Positions 45,771 to 59,334 of a DNA stretch of 64,000 bases are shown piece after piece; position 1 is the stretch's first letter; each line of letters opens with the position of its first letter. Where the stretch lies: the NCBI GenBank assembly GCA_028023455.1, contig JAQFVV010000001.1, positions 21,707,401 through 21,771,400 of the forward strand. Reading direction: 5' to 3'. The notes under the pieces were generated by a model, which worked only from the letters and a program-made list of their open reading frames with translations, did no database searches and was not told the DNA's origin. This DNA is from Epiperipatus broadwayi (taxonomy: Eukaryota; Onychophora; Udeonychophora; Euonychophora; Peripatidae). A program made the position numbers and the translations under genes.

Positions 45771-47786
45771 GCCCTTTTCTATAGGTTAGTAATAGTTCAT
45801 AACAGTCAATTACTAAAAATTTTAAATTTTAGAATATGTTCTTTTAATACATTAATTATAGTTTGTCGATTATAATTTTAAAGTACAATTTAAAGCTAAA
45901 GAAAAGACGTAGTATATAAAATCATTTAAAAATAGTTATGTAAAGCTTTAAAAATTGTTTCATATGGTTGTAAAAGCTGGCCATATTAAATAACACAGCT
46001 ATAAATATTAAAAGTATATTTAAAAATTCGATTTTAATAGTTTAAAACGTATAATTTAATAAATGCTACATTTAAATTTGTAATCATATTTAATAATCAA
46101 AATTAATATAGTATATTTTTAAAATAAACTTTATGATGGTGAAAATTGTATTTAATTCTATATTTTCTAAATTATTCTTCCAAATTTTTTATAATTATTT
46201 TATATAATATAATAAGTGTATCAATTTTATAAATCTGGGCAGAGAAATAGATTAAAAATCGTCTGTCAAAGTTATAATCATGTGATTTTTAATGTATACT
46301 TTCACACACACGCTTGTTAGAATTTAATAACAAAGTTTGTGTATTATAGAGTTGGATATAATGATTATTATCATAGAAGTGAATATTAAAATATTACGTA
46401 GTTATTTCCAAATGCTTAAATGATGTAATAAAGACGAATACATTCATAATATAAAAAATTAAATATTTTATTTAAATAAAAATAGATAAATTGAATATTA
46501 AGAAATGGAATAAGTTATTAAATGTTATTTTAAAAGTTATTTTAAAAGATTAAATAATTTAAATAAAGTTATAATTGAATTAAAAGTGGTATTTTAAAAT
46601 AATATTTTAAGTTCATTACATCATAATTTCTAATTTTGAAATTCAATTCTACTTGAAATTGAAAATATGTAAATTTGTTCTCAAGCTAAATTAAGAATCA
46701 ACCAATCAAATAAGGTATTCTTACTGACTATAAATATGAATTGCACGGGGGTATAAGGGGAGATTAATAATGTATTGAAACCGGAGAAAGGTAAATTATA
46801 ACTATCAAAAAGATAGTATTTTAAAATTTATTTTAGTCAATTTTTTTTAGTACTTTCTTATCGTTTTATTTGCAAAAAACTAATTGATAATTTTTAAAAG
46901 TATTTTTTGCAAAAGAGAGTTTTAAAATATACTAATTTAGAAACTTTGTGGAAATGATTTTCTAATTTTTAAAGTACTTACCAGTCGTATTTTATCTAAA
47001 AATTTAACCTAAACTTCGCAATAAAAAAATGGATATACTGTGGAATAAAATGGATAGAAATTGTAATACTATAAAAATGTTTGGAATATTTATTGATACA
47101 GCTTTATTAATATTTCACTGAAGAACTGTTTTGGTACATAAAAAACCACAGCTCGGACATCATACGGAGTCTAATGAAAAAATTAGAGACGCATTATTAT
47201 TTATAAGCCTATCCAAGATTTATTTTTTAAATAGTAATAAGACAATTGTATATTGCATGAATTATTTTATATAATATTATATCAAAAGGAGTAAAATGTC
47301 ATATCCTTTCTGAAGGTAACATTTTTTTTTTTTTTTTTTTAAAGTGATATATAAAAATACCAAACGAAAGTTTAAATGTATCAAGAAGGAAACATAAAAG
47401 ATGGATCCATGGAAATACAAATAATACTTAAAAGTTTATCGAATATGTTTAAAGTTAAATTAGATGGATTGATGCATCGGATACGCAGAGAATATTGGTA
47501 GAGAAGATTAAGAAGCTTTATGGGATTAATTAATATTATGATTTAATAATTATCATCCTAAACACTAAAACCAAGGATTATTTTCTATAAATGTTACTAA
47601 ATGGATTAATAATTATTTTTATTTTAAACTTTAACGCGCTTGGAGGAGAACATTTTTAAAAACTCTAGAAAAAATAATAAACATTTTGGACTTATCAGGA
47701 ACTATCGTCAAGGAAATATGTAATTATAGTTTTGATTCCTTTTATTTTGTTAACCTAGTTTAAATCTAAATTTTTATATAAGATTA
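45771..47786. other. Gene-free AT-rich region
   Basis: A frame beginning at 47031 (MDILWNKMDR...) reads through one TGA for about 80 codons and looks somewhat protein-like, but matches nothing I recognise. A T-run lies at 47322-47340. Confidence 0.55.
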
Positions 47787-47958
47787 GTAATCACATTCAT
47801 ATCAGCTTTTTTCCAAACCAAATTGTGCAAACGATTCCTTTTATTGCTGCATAAATTCTATATCTTGTATAGGTCAGAGGTTATTCATTTATTATTTAAC
47901 ACTCGAAAAAAGCGTTTGCACAATTTGGTTTGGAAAAAGCCGATATGAATGTGATTAC
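47787..47958. mobile_element. Fold-back element with ~46-bp inverted arms
   Basis: GTAATCACATTCATATCAGC ... CCAAACCAAATTGTGCAAACG (47787-47833) returns as its reverse complement at 47913-47958 with about two mismatches, around an 80-bp unique loop. A 15-bp direct repeat, TTTATATAAGATTAG, lies immediately to its left (ending 47786) and again at about 47994-48008, so the full insertion may be about 208 bp with a 15-bp target duplication. Confidence 0.65.
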
Positions 47959-48008
47959 AATTGTATACAGATGCTATAAAAAATAAATGCTGATTTATAT
48001 AAGATTAG

Positions 48009-50783
48009 GAAAAACATAAAAACATTAATTTATTAATATTAAAATTTTATAATATAACAATCTAATAATTTAGCTAAAAATATTTTAATACAAAGTGTAT
48101 GGGTGTGAATTTTTTTTTATATCTGCAATGCTCAAGTGGATAAAGAAAAGCCTACTGAACACAATGACTAGATAAAGGTTATTGGTAATAATAATAACTA
48201 TTGATAATTTATAATGTATATTTTTTTTGTTTTCTTTAGATCATCCATAAATTGGAAGAATGAAGTGTAAAAGTTTTTTTTACTTATAATGTACCGCATT
48301 TCATACAACATTTTAAAAAACATTATGAGATAGGATTGATTTGAAAATATGCATACGACGATTTTTTTTATATTAGTGATATAATCCAACATATAATAAA
48401 TAGTTATGTGATTCTTTTAAAATTTTCATGTTATGGGATATTCAAATCTTGTCTAAGTAGATTGTATATGATTAGACATATAGAATAATGAAGTAAGCAG
48501 ACTTTTCTTGTGGAACAGCTAGATTGTTTAACTATTAATGAATTTTATTTATTGTTTTGTAAATGCAGATAGTTATTTATTGATGTAAGATGTGGAAAAT
48601 CTTGAGAAATAATGTTGAGATAGTGGCTTGGAAGTATTTAGTGAACAGGAAACCAAGATGATGTTTTAAGAAATAGGATGTTATAAGGAATGGAAATAAT
48701 ATTTAGTCTTTATGTGAATATCAGTATAGATAACAAAGCCCTATGACTGATACACATTTTATTTGGACAGTGTTTATATTTCTTTAAATATTTGATGTTC
48801 TAATAAAGCTGAAAAAATAGCTTTAACATCGTCCCTGTACTAAAGGATATTAGGCAGGTAAATGTCATACCTCTTCGCACTGTGCCATGATTTTGAGATA
48901 TGTTAAGAGTAATACTCTAGTTTTCTTCCTTAATCCTATGCATCTGTTTTCGCTATCTTTATTTTATGTAACTGCATCGTTCAGTAGGATATGTTTAAGA
49001 GAAATGATAAATAATTTAGAACTTAGGTTATGCTATTGTTTTCTATAAGATTGGTTTATTTGCTTAGAAGGAATAGGACGTTATAACTTAAAATTGAAGA
49101 TCCAAAGTATCCTAAGGAAAGAAAAGAATCATAGAATATATTTTGAATTTTATTTTGGAAATGAAATATAAACTTTTTTAAAATAAGGTATCTAAACAAA
49201 GATATTTTCTTTAAAGTGATAATAATTTTAAATGCTTTAGTATTATTTTTTTTTAAGAGAAAAATAAGTATTGAATATTTTTTTTAAAATACAATAGTAC
49301 AAAGTAAATTATGTAAACAATATGCATAGTATATTTTTTGTTTATTGATTAACAGAAATATATTGATGATTACACTTATATCATACTAAAGTAAGGCTTA
49401 AAGAAGAATATATTATGATTAGTAAACATTGTGTGATAAATACTAAAATCTAGTACTGAATTTTGGATAATATTTTGTGTAACATCTTTGACTTTGCAAG
49501 ATGAAATTTTTTTTAATATTTTGAGAAATCCATACTCATTATTTTGTTTCTATAGAATGTTTTCCTATGAATTTTTTTTAAAATAAGATAGTTTAACAAT
49601 ATTAAGGATAAAATGTTGTTGCTAATAAAGTAAATAAATATATTTGTAATAAGTTAATCATAATGAGAAACCAAATAGTAACATTTTTTTTTAATTTTGT
49701 CCTAAATCTAAATAAAGATATAATTGAAATATAAATTTTTTTTTTATAACCCGGTAGATCAAACTGTAAAGTAAAAAGGTTAAGGATATCCACTGTAAAT
49801 AGTGTAAATAAATTGTTTATTTATTTGTTGTTAATAATAAACTTTGTTAAATTTTGTTATTTCAAAAATTTTGTGTCCTAGTTATTTATTTCTCCACATC
49901 GCTGCCTGAAATCACGATATATGCATAATAATCGAAACAAAGATATAATTTTGCACAAAAAGATAAATAGAGAATTATTTAAGAATTTAAATATTTTATT
50001 GGTATTCATTTAATTAAATAATTATAATTTTACATTGTTTTATTGGTCATAAATCAGTTATCACAATATTATATTAAATTATATGCTATCAGTTACCACA
50101 CACATTTTGTTTATCAGATTATCAAATGCTACCACGTATTTATTTATTATATTCATGAAGATAAAAGATTATATAAAATTATTTTATTATTTTATTATGG
50201 TAATAAAAATATAATGAAAAAAAAAGATATCCAGTAGTAATTAAACAATGAAGAATATTATTATTATTATTTATTATTATTAGTTTAAGTGTAGTAGATT
50301 ATGACATAAAATCCCTTCTCATATTTTACTACCATATTTTTAAATTAACTTAGAATAAACTTTATGAACCTGAAATTATTTTATTGACTAGATTATTATA
50401 AATAGAAGATTAAGATTTAATTATTGGTTTAATCTTAGTGAGTAGAAGTTATTAAAGTCGTAAGAATACTATGAGTTTGTTATTTAAAATAGTAATAAAG
50501 GGGGATAGTGTTCTTATGCCATTGAGGTAGTATCCTGTGGGATATTGGCTCAATGTAATCTATCTTGTCACCTGTATTTTCACTTCAAGTCTCATGAAAA
50601 TATTAAATATTTATTTAATTTATTTTTATAAACTGAACCTTATTCGTATTTTAAATTTGAGCTAGTGAAATATTTTAATTTTAATGCTGAATATTTTAGT
50701 TATTAATTATTAACTGAGATAGAACCCGTTTTATTTCATATTATATATTATCTGGAAGTGAAGATACACATAGTTACAGGTTA

Positions 50784-50787
<4 letters not shown>
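48009..50787. other. Gene-free AT-rich region
   Basis: No coding signal. A GCTCAAGTGGATAAAG stretch at about 48132 resembles a tRNA A box but no B box follows. Confidence 0.6.
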
Positions 50788-50825
<38 letters not shown>

Positions 50826-50849
50826 TAATATATAAATAGGCTGTCCCGT

Positions 50850-50886
<37 letters not shown>
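50786..50886. repeat. Two (AT)n tracts
   Basis: AT runs at about 50788-50822 and 50855-50885 separated by a 32-bp unique piece. TTAGAATAT and ATATTCTAA flank the first, making it a simple palindrome. Confidence 0.92.
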
Positions 50887-50888
<2 letters not shown>

Positions 50889-51253
50889 ACTCCTATGCAA
50901 TTAAGTGTAATTTATTGCTTTCCAATCTAAATTGATACATGGCATTTATTATTTAATATATATGTATGTAAACGCAAATCAAAGACTATAAAATATACAT
51001 ATATATTTATTATTGCACTCGCTAATTTTACCTTGGCATTTAACAACATATTCATGCAATTTAAAATATAAAATGTCTTTAAAATAAATAAACAAATATA
51101 TATATATATATTAAAAAATTGACTTTCATTATTATTAAGACTTTAACATTTAAAAAGAAATGTATAGAATCGTTTTCAAATATTACAATTGTATACACTG
51201 TGATAAAGATATATTTTAAATGTTGTATATAAAAAAAAAAATAATAAACATAT

Positions 51254-51360
51254 AATAACTGAAACACAGGCTTATTCTATATCTGTGTCTATATATGTAA
51301 TATATAGGGTATATGAGTACAGACTTTCAGATGATCCATCACTCTCTACTCTATCTAACA
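51254..51360 (+). repeat. Fragment of the 6.5-7.5 kb composite repeat
   Basis: ATAACTGAAACACAGG, GGGTATATGAG.ACAGACTTTC and CACTCT.TACTCTATCTAA match 6477-6580 in order. Only the first 105 bp of the element is present. Confidence 0.8.
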
Positions 51361-52426
51361 TAAAAAAAAGACAAATTTTAATTACCATTTCATTTTTTTA
51401 ATGTCTTTTTATTTTCCAATCAACCAACTATTTCAGGCATTTTCTTTTATTTTATTCATCCCAGAGTTGCTCGAAGTGACTTTAAAATATGTATACATAT
51501 TATTAATGAATTGGTAGATTTTTTCTTGTTGTTAGAATAATTGATTCCAATCATTTTCTTGATATTCAATTACAAAAATAATTAAATTTAACTATTAATC
51601 CCGATCATTAAAGAAATTTGAAGTTAAAACAAAATATACAAATAGCTATTTTCTAAAATCTATTTATGAACACAGATTTAATTTCAAGCTACATATCTTA
51701 CTAGATTCCAATGGTGAAATAAGTTAGACAGAGAAGAGGCGATTTTTCTTGGCTAATAAAGTTTAATTAAGTGGCCATTTTAGTGTTAAATCTTAATCCA
51801 GTAATTATTGGATTAACATCCAAAAAATAATTTATTGTTCAGAAAAATAAAGCTATGACTTTTTTCTTCTTCTGTTTTTTATTAATAATCATATTGGCGA
51901 TTATGTCCTGGGTTTCCATAGTAATCTTTTAGCCTATTGTTGTAAATTCATGTGCAATTGAAAAATCTTTAACACTGTTGATTTAAATTTTTTTTTAAAT
52001 AACAAAATAAAAATAATTGTCAATAAAAAATAAAATATATATATTACATTGAAAAATTTATTTTTACAATCTACAAAATAAATAAATAAACACTCAGAAT
52101 GATAATATCCTTACATCTTTTATAATTTTCAAAAATAAAAGAAAAGTCCAATCTAATTATATTTAGCAATTTAAATACTACTGTTAATAATCTTTTTTTA
52201 TGCACACACTCGTGAATTTATATATATTCATTGCTATTAAAGTCTCATCATCGTAAAACAAAGCACATATCACAATAAATAAATAAACATGAACTAAATA
52301 ATAAAACAATTAATAACAATAACCTATTTACAAATCCTTAAGTAAAACTAAATCAAGGAGATTTTTTTAAACTATACTGGCACTTCAAAATAAAAGGATG
52401 GGTTTTCCATTTTTTTTAAATATATA
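51361..52426. other. Gene-free AT-rich region
   Basis: No coding signal or recognisable repeat. Confidence 0.65.
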
Positions 52427-52606
52427 TATAAAAGACATATTTTGCAGGTTCATCCATGTTAAAAAATTTTAAATATTGATATACCGATGTCTTTCTACCT
52501 TTTATCGCCCAGTGGATGACTTGTGTGACCAAGTCGAAATGTTGGTGTATCAATATTTAAAAATTTTTAACATGGATGAACCCGCAAAATATTTCTTTTA
52601 TATATG
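52427..52606. mobile_element. Fold-back/MITE-like element with ~65-bp arms
   Basis: AAAGACATATTTTGCAGG, TTCATCCATGTTAA and TATTGATATACC on the left (52427-52492) return reversed on the right (about 52540-52606: GGTGTATCAATATT, TTAACATGGATGAACC, GCAAAATATTTCTTT). The loop of about 45 bp is GC-richer and unique. There is no coding capacity. Confidence 0.65.
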
Positions 52607-55600
52607 CAACCCATGAAAATCTTCATTTTAACACATATGTATTTTACAGTATGGAGCAGGGGCTAGTCATAAGGAGACAGCAAACTATCATCATTCCTAT
52701 TGAACACAAATATAAAAATGAAACAAATAAATAAGAAATAATAAGCAAATAGAAAATGAGCATGAGAATCAGCATTGGAATAATAACATAAGTAGTTATA
52801 ACAACTATACTTATAAAATGCATATCCAGCATTGCAAAGAATAATCAACAGTCCTCCCTAAAAAAGACATATTATAAATAGGCCAATTATCCAGACATTG
52901 CCAAACTTAGGTCATGATACACAACAATTATTTGAATGCATATAAGTGCTAAAATATTTATCATAATATAAATAAGAGTGCTGGGATCCTAAACATGCTG
53001 ATTATCATCAATGTTCATTACTGCCTGATATTTTAATCATACTGACCATTAATAAAATAATAATTGTCATAAAGTGAGTGAATTTTAAAGATGACCTTTA
53101 CCTTTGCACTATACAGAGAAATATCTGGATGTCCAAACATAAATATATATCCTCACATATAAATAAACTGATCATTATTGCTCTAGAGATAGATCAAGAT
53201 CATAAGACCTTAGGCACTGTAACTATAAAGAAGAAAATATAAAATGTATAAGCTTACTCTACTTTAACTTAAATAGTTTTACTGGAATAATTTATAAATC
53301 CTTTAAAATAGTATGCTGAAATGATATTCATTTATATACACTGCCTATTCAATGAACAAATATCTGGAGGAATAAAGACATTAACACTGCTATTTTTTAA
53401 CAAATGTTTAATAAATTTAATTAATAAATTAGTTAAGAAAATTGATAAATGACATGACAATATAACAATTCTAACTTTTAGACATTTTATCAAAAAATAT
53501 AATTTTATACAGCAAATATGATTAACCAGTTGTTGACTCTTATTAATTCTGTTAATGATCCTTAACATTAAAAATAAAATTATTTCCTCCTTCAATGATT
53601 GAAATTGTAAAACAACATTTCAAGGATAAAAAATTAATTTAGCTAAAACTTTATTCTCTTATGAAAATAAGAGTCCCATATAATTAAATTTTGGAAAAAA
53701 TTAAGATTTAAAAAAACATGTTTCAATAAAAAAATACTAAAATTATTCATTATTAGCATTAATTGTTATTTATTTTTAAAATTATCTACATTAAAATACC
53801 TTTTTACCATGTTTTTTTCTTTTGAGTCCTTCTTTGATAGTTATAATTTTCAGTTTTTCCCCTGTTGTTTTTTTTCTCATAAACTTTTCCATTAACAAAT
53901 ATTTCCAGGGAAATATGCATAGTTAAATTTATCCACTTTTATAATCTATCCATTTCTAATGTAGTAACTTACAGATCAAGTTAACATACATAATGAATTT
54001 AACCATTCTTTTCCATCTAATAATTTTCATGTCAAACTAATACACAGAATGAGTCTATTCATCTTCAAGTCAGGCTAAAACACATAATAAAACTATCATG
54101 CTTTTGGATCGAAACAAGGTTTATTGCAGATTACTTCAGGACTATTCTCCTTTTACATTTTCTTTACTGAAAATATAGGTTATGTGATGAGGTTTGATTA
54201 TGCTTAGTTTTTAACTAAAACTTAGCACAAGATTTTCTTTAAATCCATTTCAATAATCATTTTTTTTAAATAAGTAATGAGATGAGTTTTACTTGAGTCT
54301 ATAAAATTATTTCTCACTGTTCTCTTCACATTTGAACTGCTTTTGTATTCTTTAACAGTTGAATCAAGAATTCCTGTTTCTCACAATTCTGCCCCCAGTA
54401 ATATTTTTGGAACAATTTTGTATCTATCCAATGACATGACATCTTATCTTAGCCATGACCCATTAAACCTTGACCAATTGACCCTACTTTTACAAAAAGC
54501 TTTTTTAATTTTAATTTTAAAAAATCCAATCATAAGAAAAATATTTTACTGTAGTTATTTATCTCTTATGCCAAAAAACAAAATAATCTTTTAATTACTC
54601 TTTGATTTGAACAACATTACTTTTTGTTCTAAAGAGATAAAAGAAAAGAAAAAACAACTTTAATTAATTAAAATAAAATTTCTCAACAAAAATGTTAAAG
54701 CATCTTTTAAAAGTTAAATTTAAAACTTTCCAATAACTTACTAAAGAGAACAAAATTTTTATCTTAGTACTTTTTTTCAAAATTAAAACTGATAAATAAA
54801 ATTACTGAAGAGACAGAATAAAAAGTTATTATTTATTTTATTATATTTTTCTCTCTCTTTTTCAGTATTCTTAATAAATTATAAATATTCCATTATTATT
54901 TTTAAAAATGTTTAGAATTTTTATATCACTTAAGAAATGTAAAACTTTTAATTAGAAAGGGCTTAAACTCAGACTTTCAAGTTCCCTACAGCTATGTATT
55001 TTATCTTATATAACTGATACCCATATTCAGCTTTTTGCTATTCAAATGTTACTTTTATTTATTTATATACTGTGTGTTTGTGTATATATATTAAAAATAA
55101 AATATATATTTAAATCATTACATGCTATATTCAGCTTTTTGGCTATTTTTGAAAGTGTTACTTGTTATTTGTTTATATACTGTGTGTTCTAAATTGTGCT
55201 TTAAAAAAGTGAAGCTTAGTATTACTAGAAAAGAATTACACGGCTGAGCACTTTCAGAGAACTTAAGAAAAAAAACAAGGATTTTATTTCAATACTGTGT
55301 GTTTGTGTATATATATATATTAAAAATAAAAAATATATTAAATCATTATAGGACTATATTTTTTAATATAATGAATGATTGTGTTTAAACACTTTATATT
55401 TGCTCACAATTTAACTAAAATATAAGGTTATATAATAGCCAAATTCTGAATTGTAATGTTAGATATGAAACTGACAGAATGGTTTTTAAGGAATCTCCTG
55501 ATGTAATGAGTTACAATATCACTAACCATGAATCTAAATACACTTGAAACTTATTTCTATCAAACTGATTTCTCTTGCTTTATTTTAAAGTGTGAAAAAT

Positions 55601-56322
55601 GAAATAGACACAACTATTTAATTGTTCGTTATAGTTAACAGTTTATAATTTACACTTTAAATTAAAACAAGTTAAAGCTTATTAATATAAATAATATATT
55701 AAAAGCTATTTTTTTCATGATTGGTGATAAATAAGGTTAGTGATATTGCGGCTTTACACAGTTAATAAAAGGGATTTCCTTTAAGTCAATACAAAATTTG
55801 AATTTTATATTTCATCTTAATTAAATACTCAGTGAATTGAAAAGACTGAAATAAACTCATGTATAATATATAAATATGTCAAATGATAGTAAATTAATGA
55901 GAATTCACTATGTATTTTAAATAATTTTTCAGTTGCAATCTAATAAAGCAAATTGCCAATTAAAAATTGGCATTGCAAATGAAAATTGTGTCATGTAGAA
56001 AATAAACTTTGTTTGAAATATTTATATTAAAGGTGAATTCATTTTTAATTTATTATCTAAGTTTATATTGGAATTATAAATCAGATATTTCTGTATATTT
56101 AAAAAGTTGTTATAATTTCAATATTCAAACATATATTGTCTGATTTTTGGTTCCAGTATAAGCTTGGATAATAAATTACATTTATTTCATGGCATAATTT
56201 CTGTTTATAATAGTTTTTTAATTGGTAATTTGCTTTATTATATTATAACTGGAAAATAAAGTATGCAAAGAATTCTCATTAAATTTCTATTATTTGAATC
56301 TATAAAATCTATGAAATATATT

Positions 56323-56324
<2 letters not shown>
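52607..56324. other. Gene-free AT-rich region
   Basis: Contains a diffuse repeat at about 55026-55350 in which ATACTGTGTGTTTGTGTATA and ATTCAGCTTTTTG-like motifs recur two to three times. Open frames at 53332-53595 (minus) and 54343-54594 (plus) show no domain and are probably chance. Confidence 0.6.

Positions 56325-56399
<75 letters not shown>
56325..56399. repeat. (AT)n microsatellite, ~75 bp
   Basis: The longest uninterrupted AT run in the window; it accounts for the Ile/Tyr-repeat frame on the minus strand. Confidence 0.95.
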
Positions 56400-56404
<5 letters not shown>

Positions 56405-58219
56405 TTAATTCTTTTATAGTAATAATTTATATATTTTGTTTTTTTTAATACAACTTTAAGTACTTTTTTTATGAGTTCATTCATAATTATTTTAATTTTT
56501 CAGTTTAAAATTAATATATATGTAATTATTTAAATATTATAGTAATGTTACAAAGAAATAAAAATATAGAACATTATTCTGAACTACTTTTGATTACTTA
56601 TATTATAATCATTATCAACTGAACTTAGGTAGACAAAAAAAAAGTCACATGATTGTCCAGGAATGTGTTTTTCAATAATAGCACCTTATCTATTTATTAC
56701 AGAGTTTTTAAAATGACTTATAAAAATTTCTCTTTAATTTTTTACTATGATATCTTTCTTTGTATAATATTCTTGTGTGATATTGATTGATGTTTAAAGT
56801 TACAAGATTTCTCATGATGGAAAAACTGAAATGATATTAGAATGATTATTTATTCTTTTTCTTATATAGAAAGTAGCTAGTTTTGATTTAATACTCTTTC
56901 TAAGGAGTATCCTGAGTCACCTCTGTATAATTCTTTTCTTTTCAAAAGAATTTGATAAATAATATTATTAATTAATTTGTTCACATTTTTATTATATAAA
57001 CAATAAAATGAAAACACAAATAAGCAAATTAAGTTTTTATTTAATTAATAATCATAATATTGAAAGCTAATATGTAAAATTTAATAATATTTTAAAGAGA
57101 GTAAAAATTTTATTAGTTACTGATAATTGTATTATATGTCTTTTTGCCTCTACACATCCATATATTTTTATTAATATAAAACTCCACAAGTGTGGAAAAT
57201 CTCTCAAACTAATGATAAACTTTTGAACATTCATACATAAAACAAATGATTTTTTTAGGAGTGGTAAGACATTGATCTTATAATATTTACATAATTGAAC
57301 TGCACTGTAGCCATTTCAAGTTAAATTAATTGTGAGTATTGATTATAAAATCAAAACATATATAGATAATATGATGGATTTTTATCACAGGTAAATAAAA
57401 TGTTAGGCCTAAGATTGACTTTTAACTTATCTAAATATTATCTACTTATTTTAGAATTTGTACTAATTAAAAAACTTTTACATTTCACTTCCAAAAATTA
57501 TTCAATTTAAAAAATGATTTCTATAAAATCCAAATGTCTTTGTATTATTTTATTATTATGTTATTGTTTAACTATTTTAAAAAAATTAGCTTCAGTATTT
57601 CCAATTTAAATTGTCATAGATAATCAAATGTTAACTATAAGTTGCAGGATTTTATTTCTTCTTGTTTCTATATTTTTTGGGATAGACAGAGAACTCAGCA
57701 TGCTTTTTAAACAAAAAAGAATGTTCTCTATCAAATTTTATGTAAGAGTAAAGGATCATACATAGATGAATTGATGTGTAGTCTTGAGCAAAGATTAAAA
57801 GAGCATTAATTATCATATAAAGAGAATAATACTGTTTCAATAATGACATTTTTACTTTGGTCATGAATAAACATAAGTTTTCTTTCAAGTTTGGTTTGAA
57901 AATACTAAAAAAAATTCATGAGGAAAGAAGCCATGGTAAAAGAAAAATCATGGAAGCAGTTTCAATAAATAGAAATAGGATATCTTTAATTAATAGACAA
58001 TGTGCTAATGCTAAAATTCATGATATTTGCTTCTGCTAAATTTGAATTTGATTGTTTTCCAATTGAAGAAGGTTAATAAATTAACTAAAAGTACTTCTGT
58101 GATTTATTATAATTATTTATAAAATATATTATCACTATTATGATTTATTATTTTTATTACAATTTTATTGCAATAATTATTCTATAATAGGCATTTTATA
58201 TATATTTTATATTCCACAT
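56400..58219. other. Gene-free AT-rich region
   Basis: No coding signal or recognisable repeat; frames near 57652-58039 on both strands have no recognisable domain. Confidence 0.6.
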
Positions 58220-58349
58220 CCCTCATAATTAAACAAATCAAAATATTAACAATCTGTTATCAAAGCAATTTTACTATTGGGCTGCCCAATTTAAATAATG
58301 TTTTGATAACAGATTGCTAATATGCTATTGGTTTATTTAAGTATGAGGG
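58220..58349. mobile_element. Small fold-back element, ~130 bp
   Basis: CCCTCATAATTAAACAAATC and AACAATCTGTTATCAAA on the left return as TTTTGATAACAGATTG and GGTTTATTTAAGTATGAGGG on the right, with a loop around GGGCTGCCC. Arms are about 48 bp with several mismatches, so the copy is older than those at 61.3 and 63.1 kb. Confidence 0.55.
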
Positions 58350-59146
58350 TCATGGTGGTATAATTTACATATAATAATTTAAATAGCTGTTAGCACTTGT
58401 AAATTAATATATATTGTACCTACTGAAATTTGAGATATATTTCATTATATGGTAAAGTGTCAGTCATATTTTTTCTTTTTTGTTTAATTTTTGGATAATG
58501 AATATGTTAACTTATGAAATATAATATTAATGTAAAATTGTTTATTTATTAATTGTATTATAAGATTGTAAATTGACTTTATTCATTTTTTTAAAAAAAA
58601 AAATATGTAAAAAACAAAGTATATGGTTTGGATGAATTTTTTTTTTTTGTTACATGTTTCATCTTTGTTTCTGCATTCACAATAGTAAATTATACATAAT
58701 ACAAATAAATGTTTAATATTTCAAATATGTTTGTACCTTTTATTTGTATAATATTATACTAGGAGATATGTATAAAATATATTGAAAATATAGGATAAAT
58801 TGTTTATTTTTTGTTGAAATGAAAAATAGTATTGGTATTTTAAAAACAAAAACTTTGTGTAATATTTCTAAAATATTTGTTTTTATTAGTTGAATAAAAA
58901 CAATTTTTATTAAAAGAACAATAGCTTAATGAGTAAATATAGACAATTACTATAGTTACACTGAAGTCAATAAGAAAATCTTATAAATAGGACTGAAAAC
59001 TTTGAACTCATTATTCTATCTCTTGTTTTTGCTTTGAATGGAAACATATATGATTCTTTGCATGGTTTTTTTTATTTACCTTAAAAGTATATACTTGACT
59101 TTAAAAATAGAGAGTTAAAAAACAACATTGTCTGCCCATGGACCAG
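58350..59146. other. Gene-free AT-rich region
   Basis: Only T- and A-runs are visible. It lies upstream of the weak exon candidate. Confidence 0.6.
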
Positions 59147-59299
59147 GTCATCTTATTGATAAAATTTTATGGGAAAATGACAAATTTATTATAAAAAGAA
59201 AATTCATCCAAATTACTTCATTATATAAATCATCAGAACATTTTATTCTTCAAAACGGATGTTATATATATTTTAAAGATGGAATACAAATAGAAAAAG
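59147..59299 (+). CDS. Possible internal exon of an unknown gene (weak)
   Basis: A frame open from 59119 to 59334 encodes an unusually complex peptide for this DNA (containing GHLIDKILWENDKF and SEHFILQNGCYIYFKDG). It is followed at 59300 by a consensus 5' splice site, AAG|GTGAGT. An acceptor could be CCAG at 59143-59146, though its pyrimidine tract is poor. That would give a 153-bp exon of 51 codons. There is no in-frame ATG, so it would be internal. I do not recognise the protein. No partner exon was found in the window; neighbouring exons would have to lie in introns of many kilobases. It may equally be a fossil of a mobile element or chance. Confidence 0.25.
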
Positions 59300-59334
59300 G
59301 TGAGTCACATTTACTTGTCTATGTGTGTCTATTA

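Noticed and set aside
47031-47235. Protein-like frame (starting MDILWNKMDR) through one TGA
   Set aside because: No family pattern recognised; a single interrupted stretch in AT-rich DNA is not enough to call a pseudogene.
48120-48170. tRNA-like start GCTCAAGTGGATAAAG
   Set aside because: No B box within 100 bp and no cloverleaf fold.
54343-54594. 83-codon plus-strand frame with several Pro and Asp residues
   Set aside because: No ATG-led homology or splice signals, and no recognisable domain.
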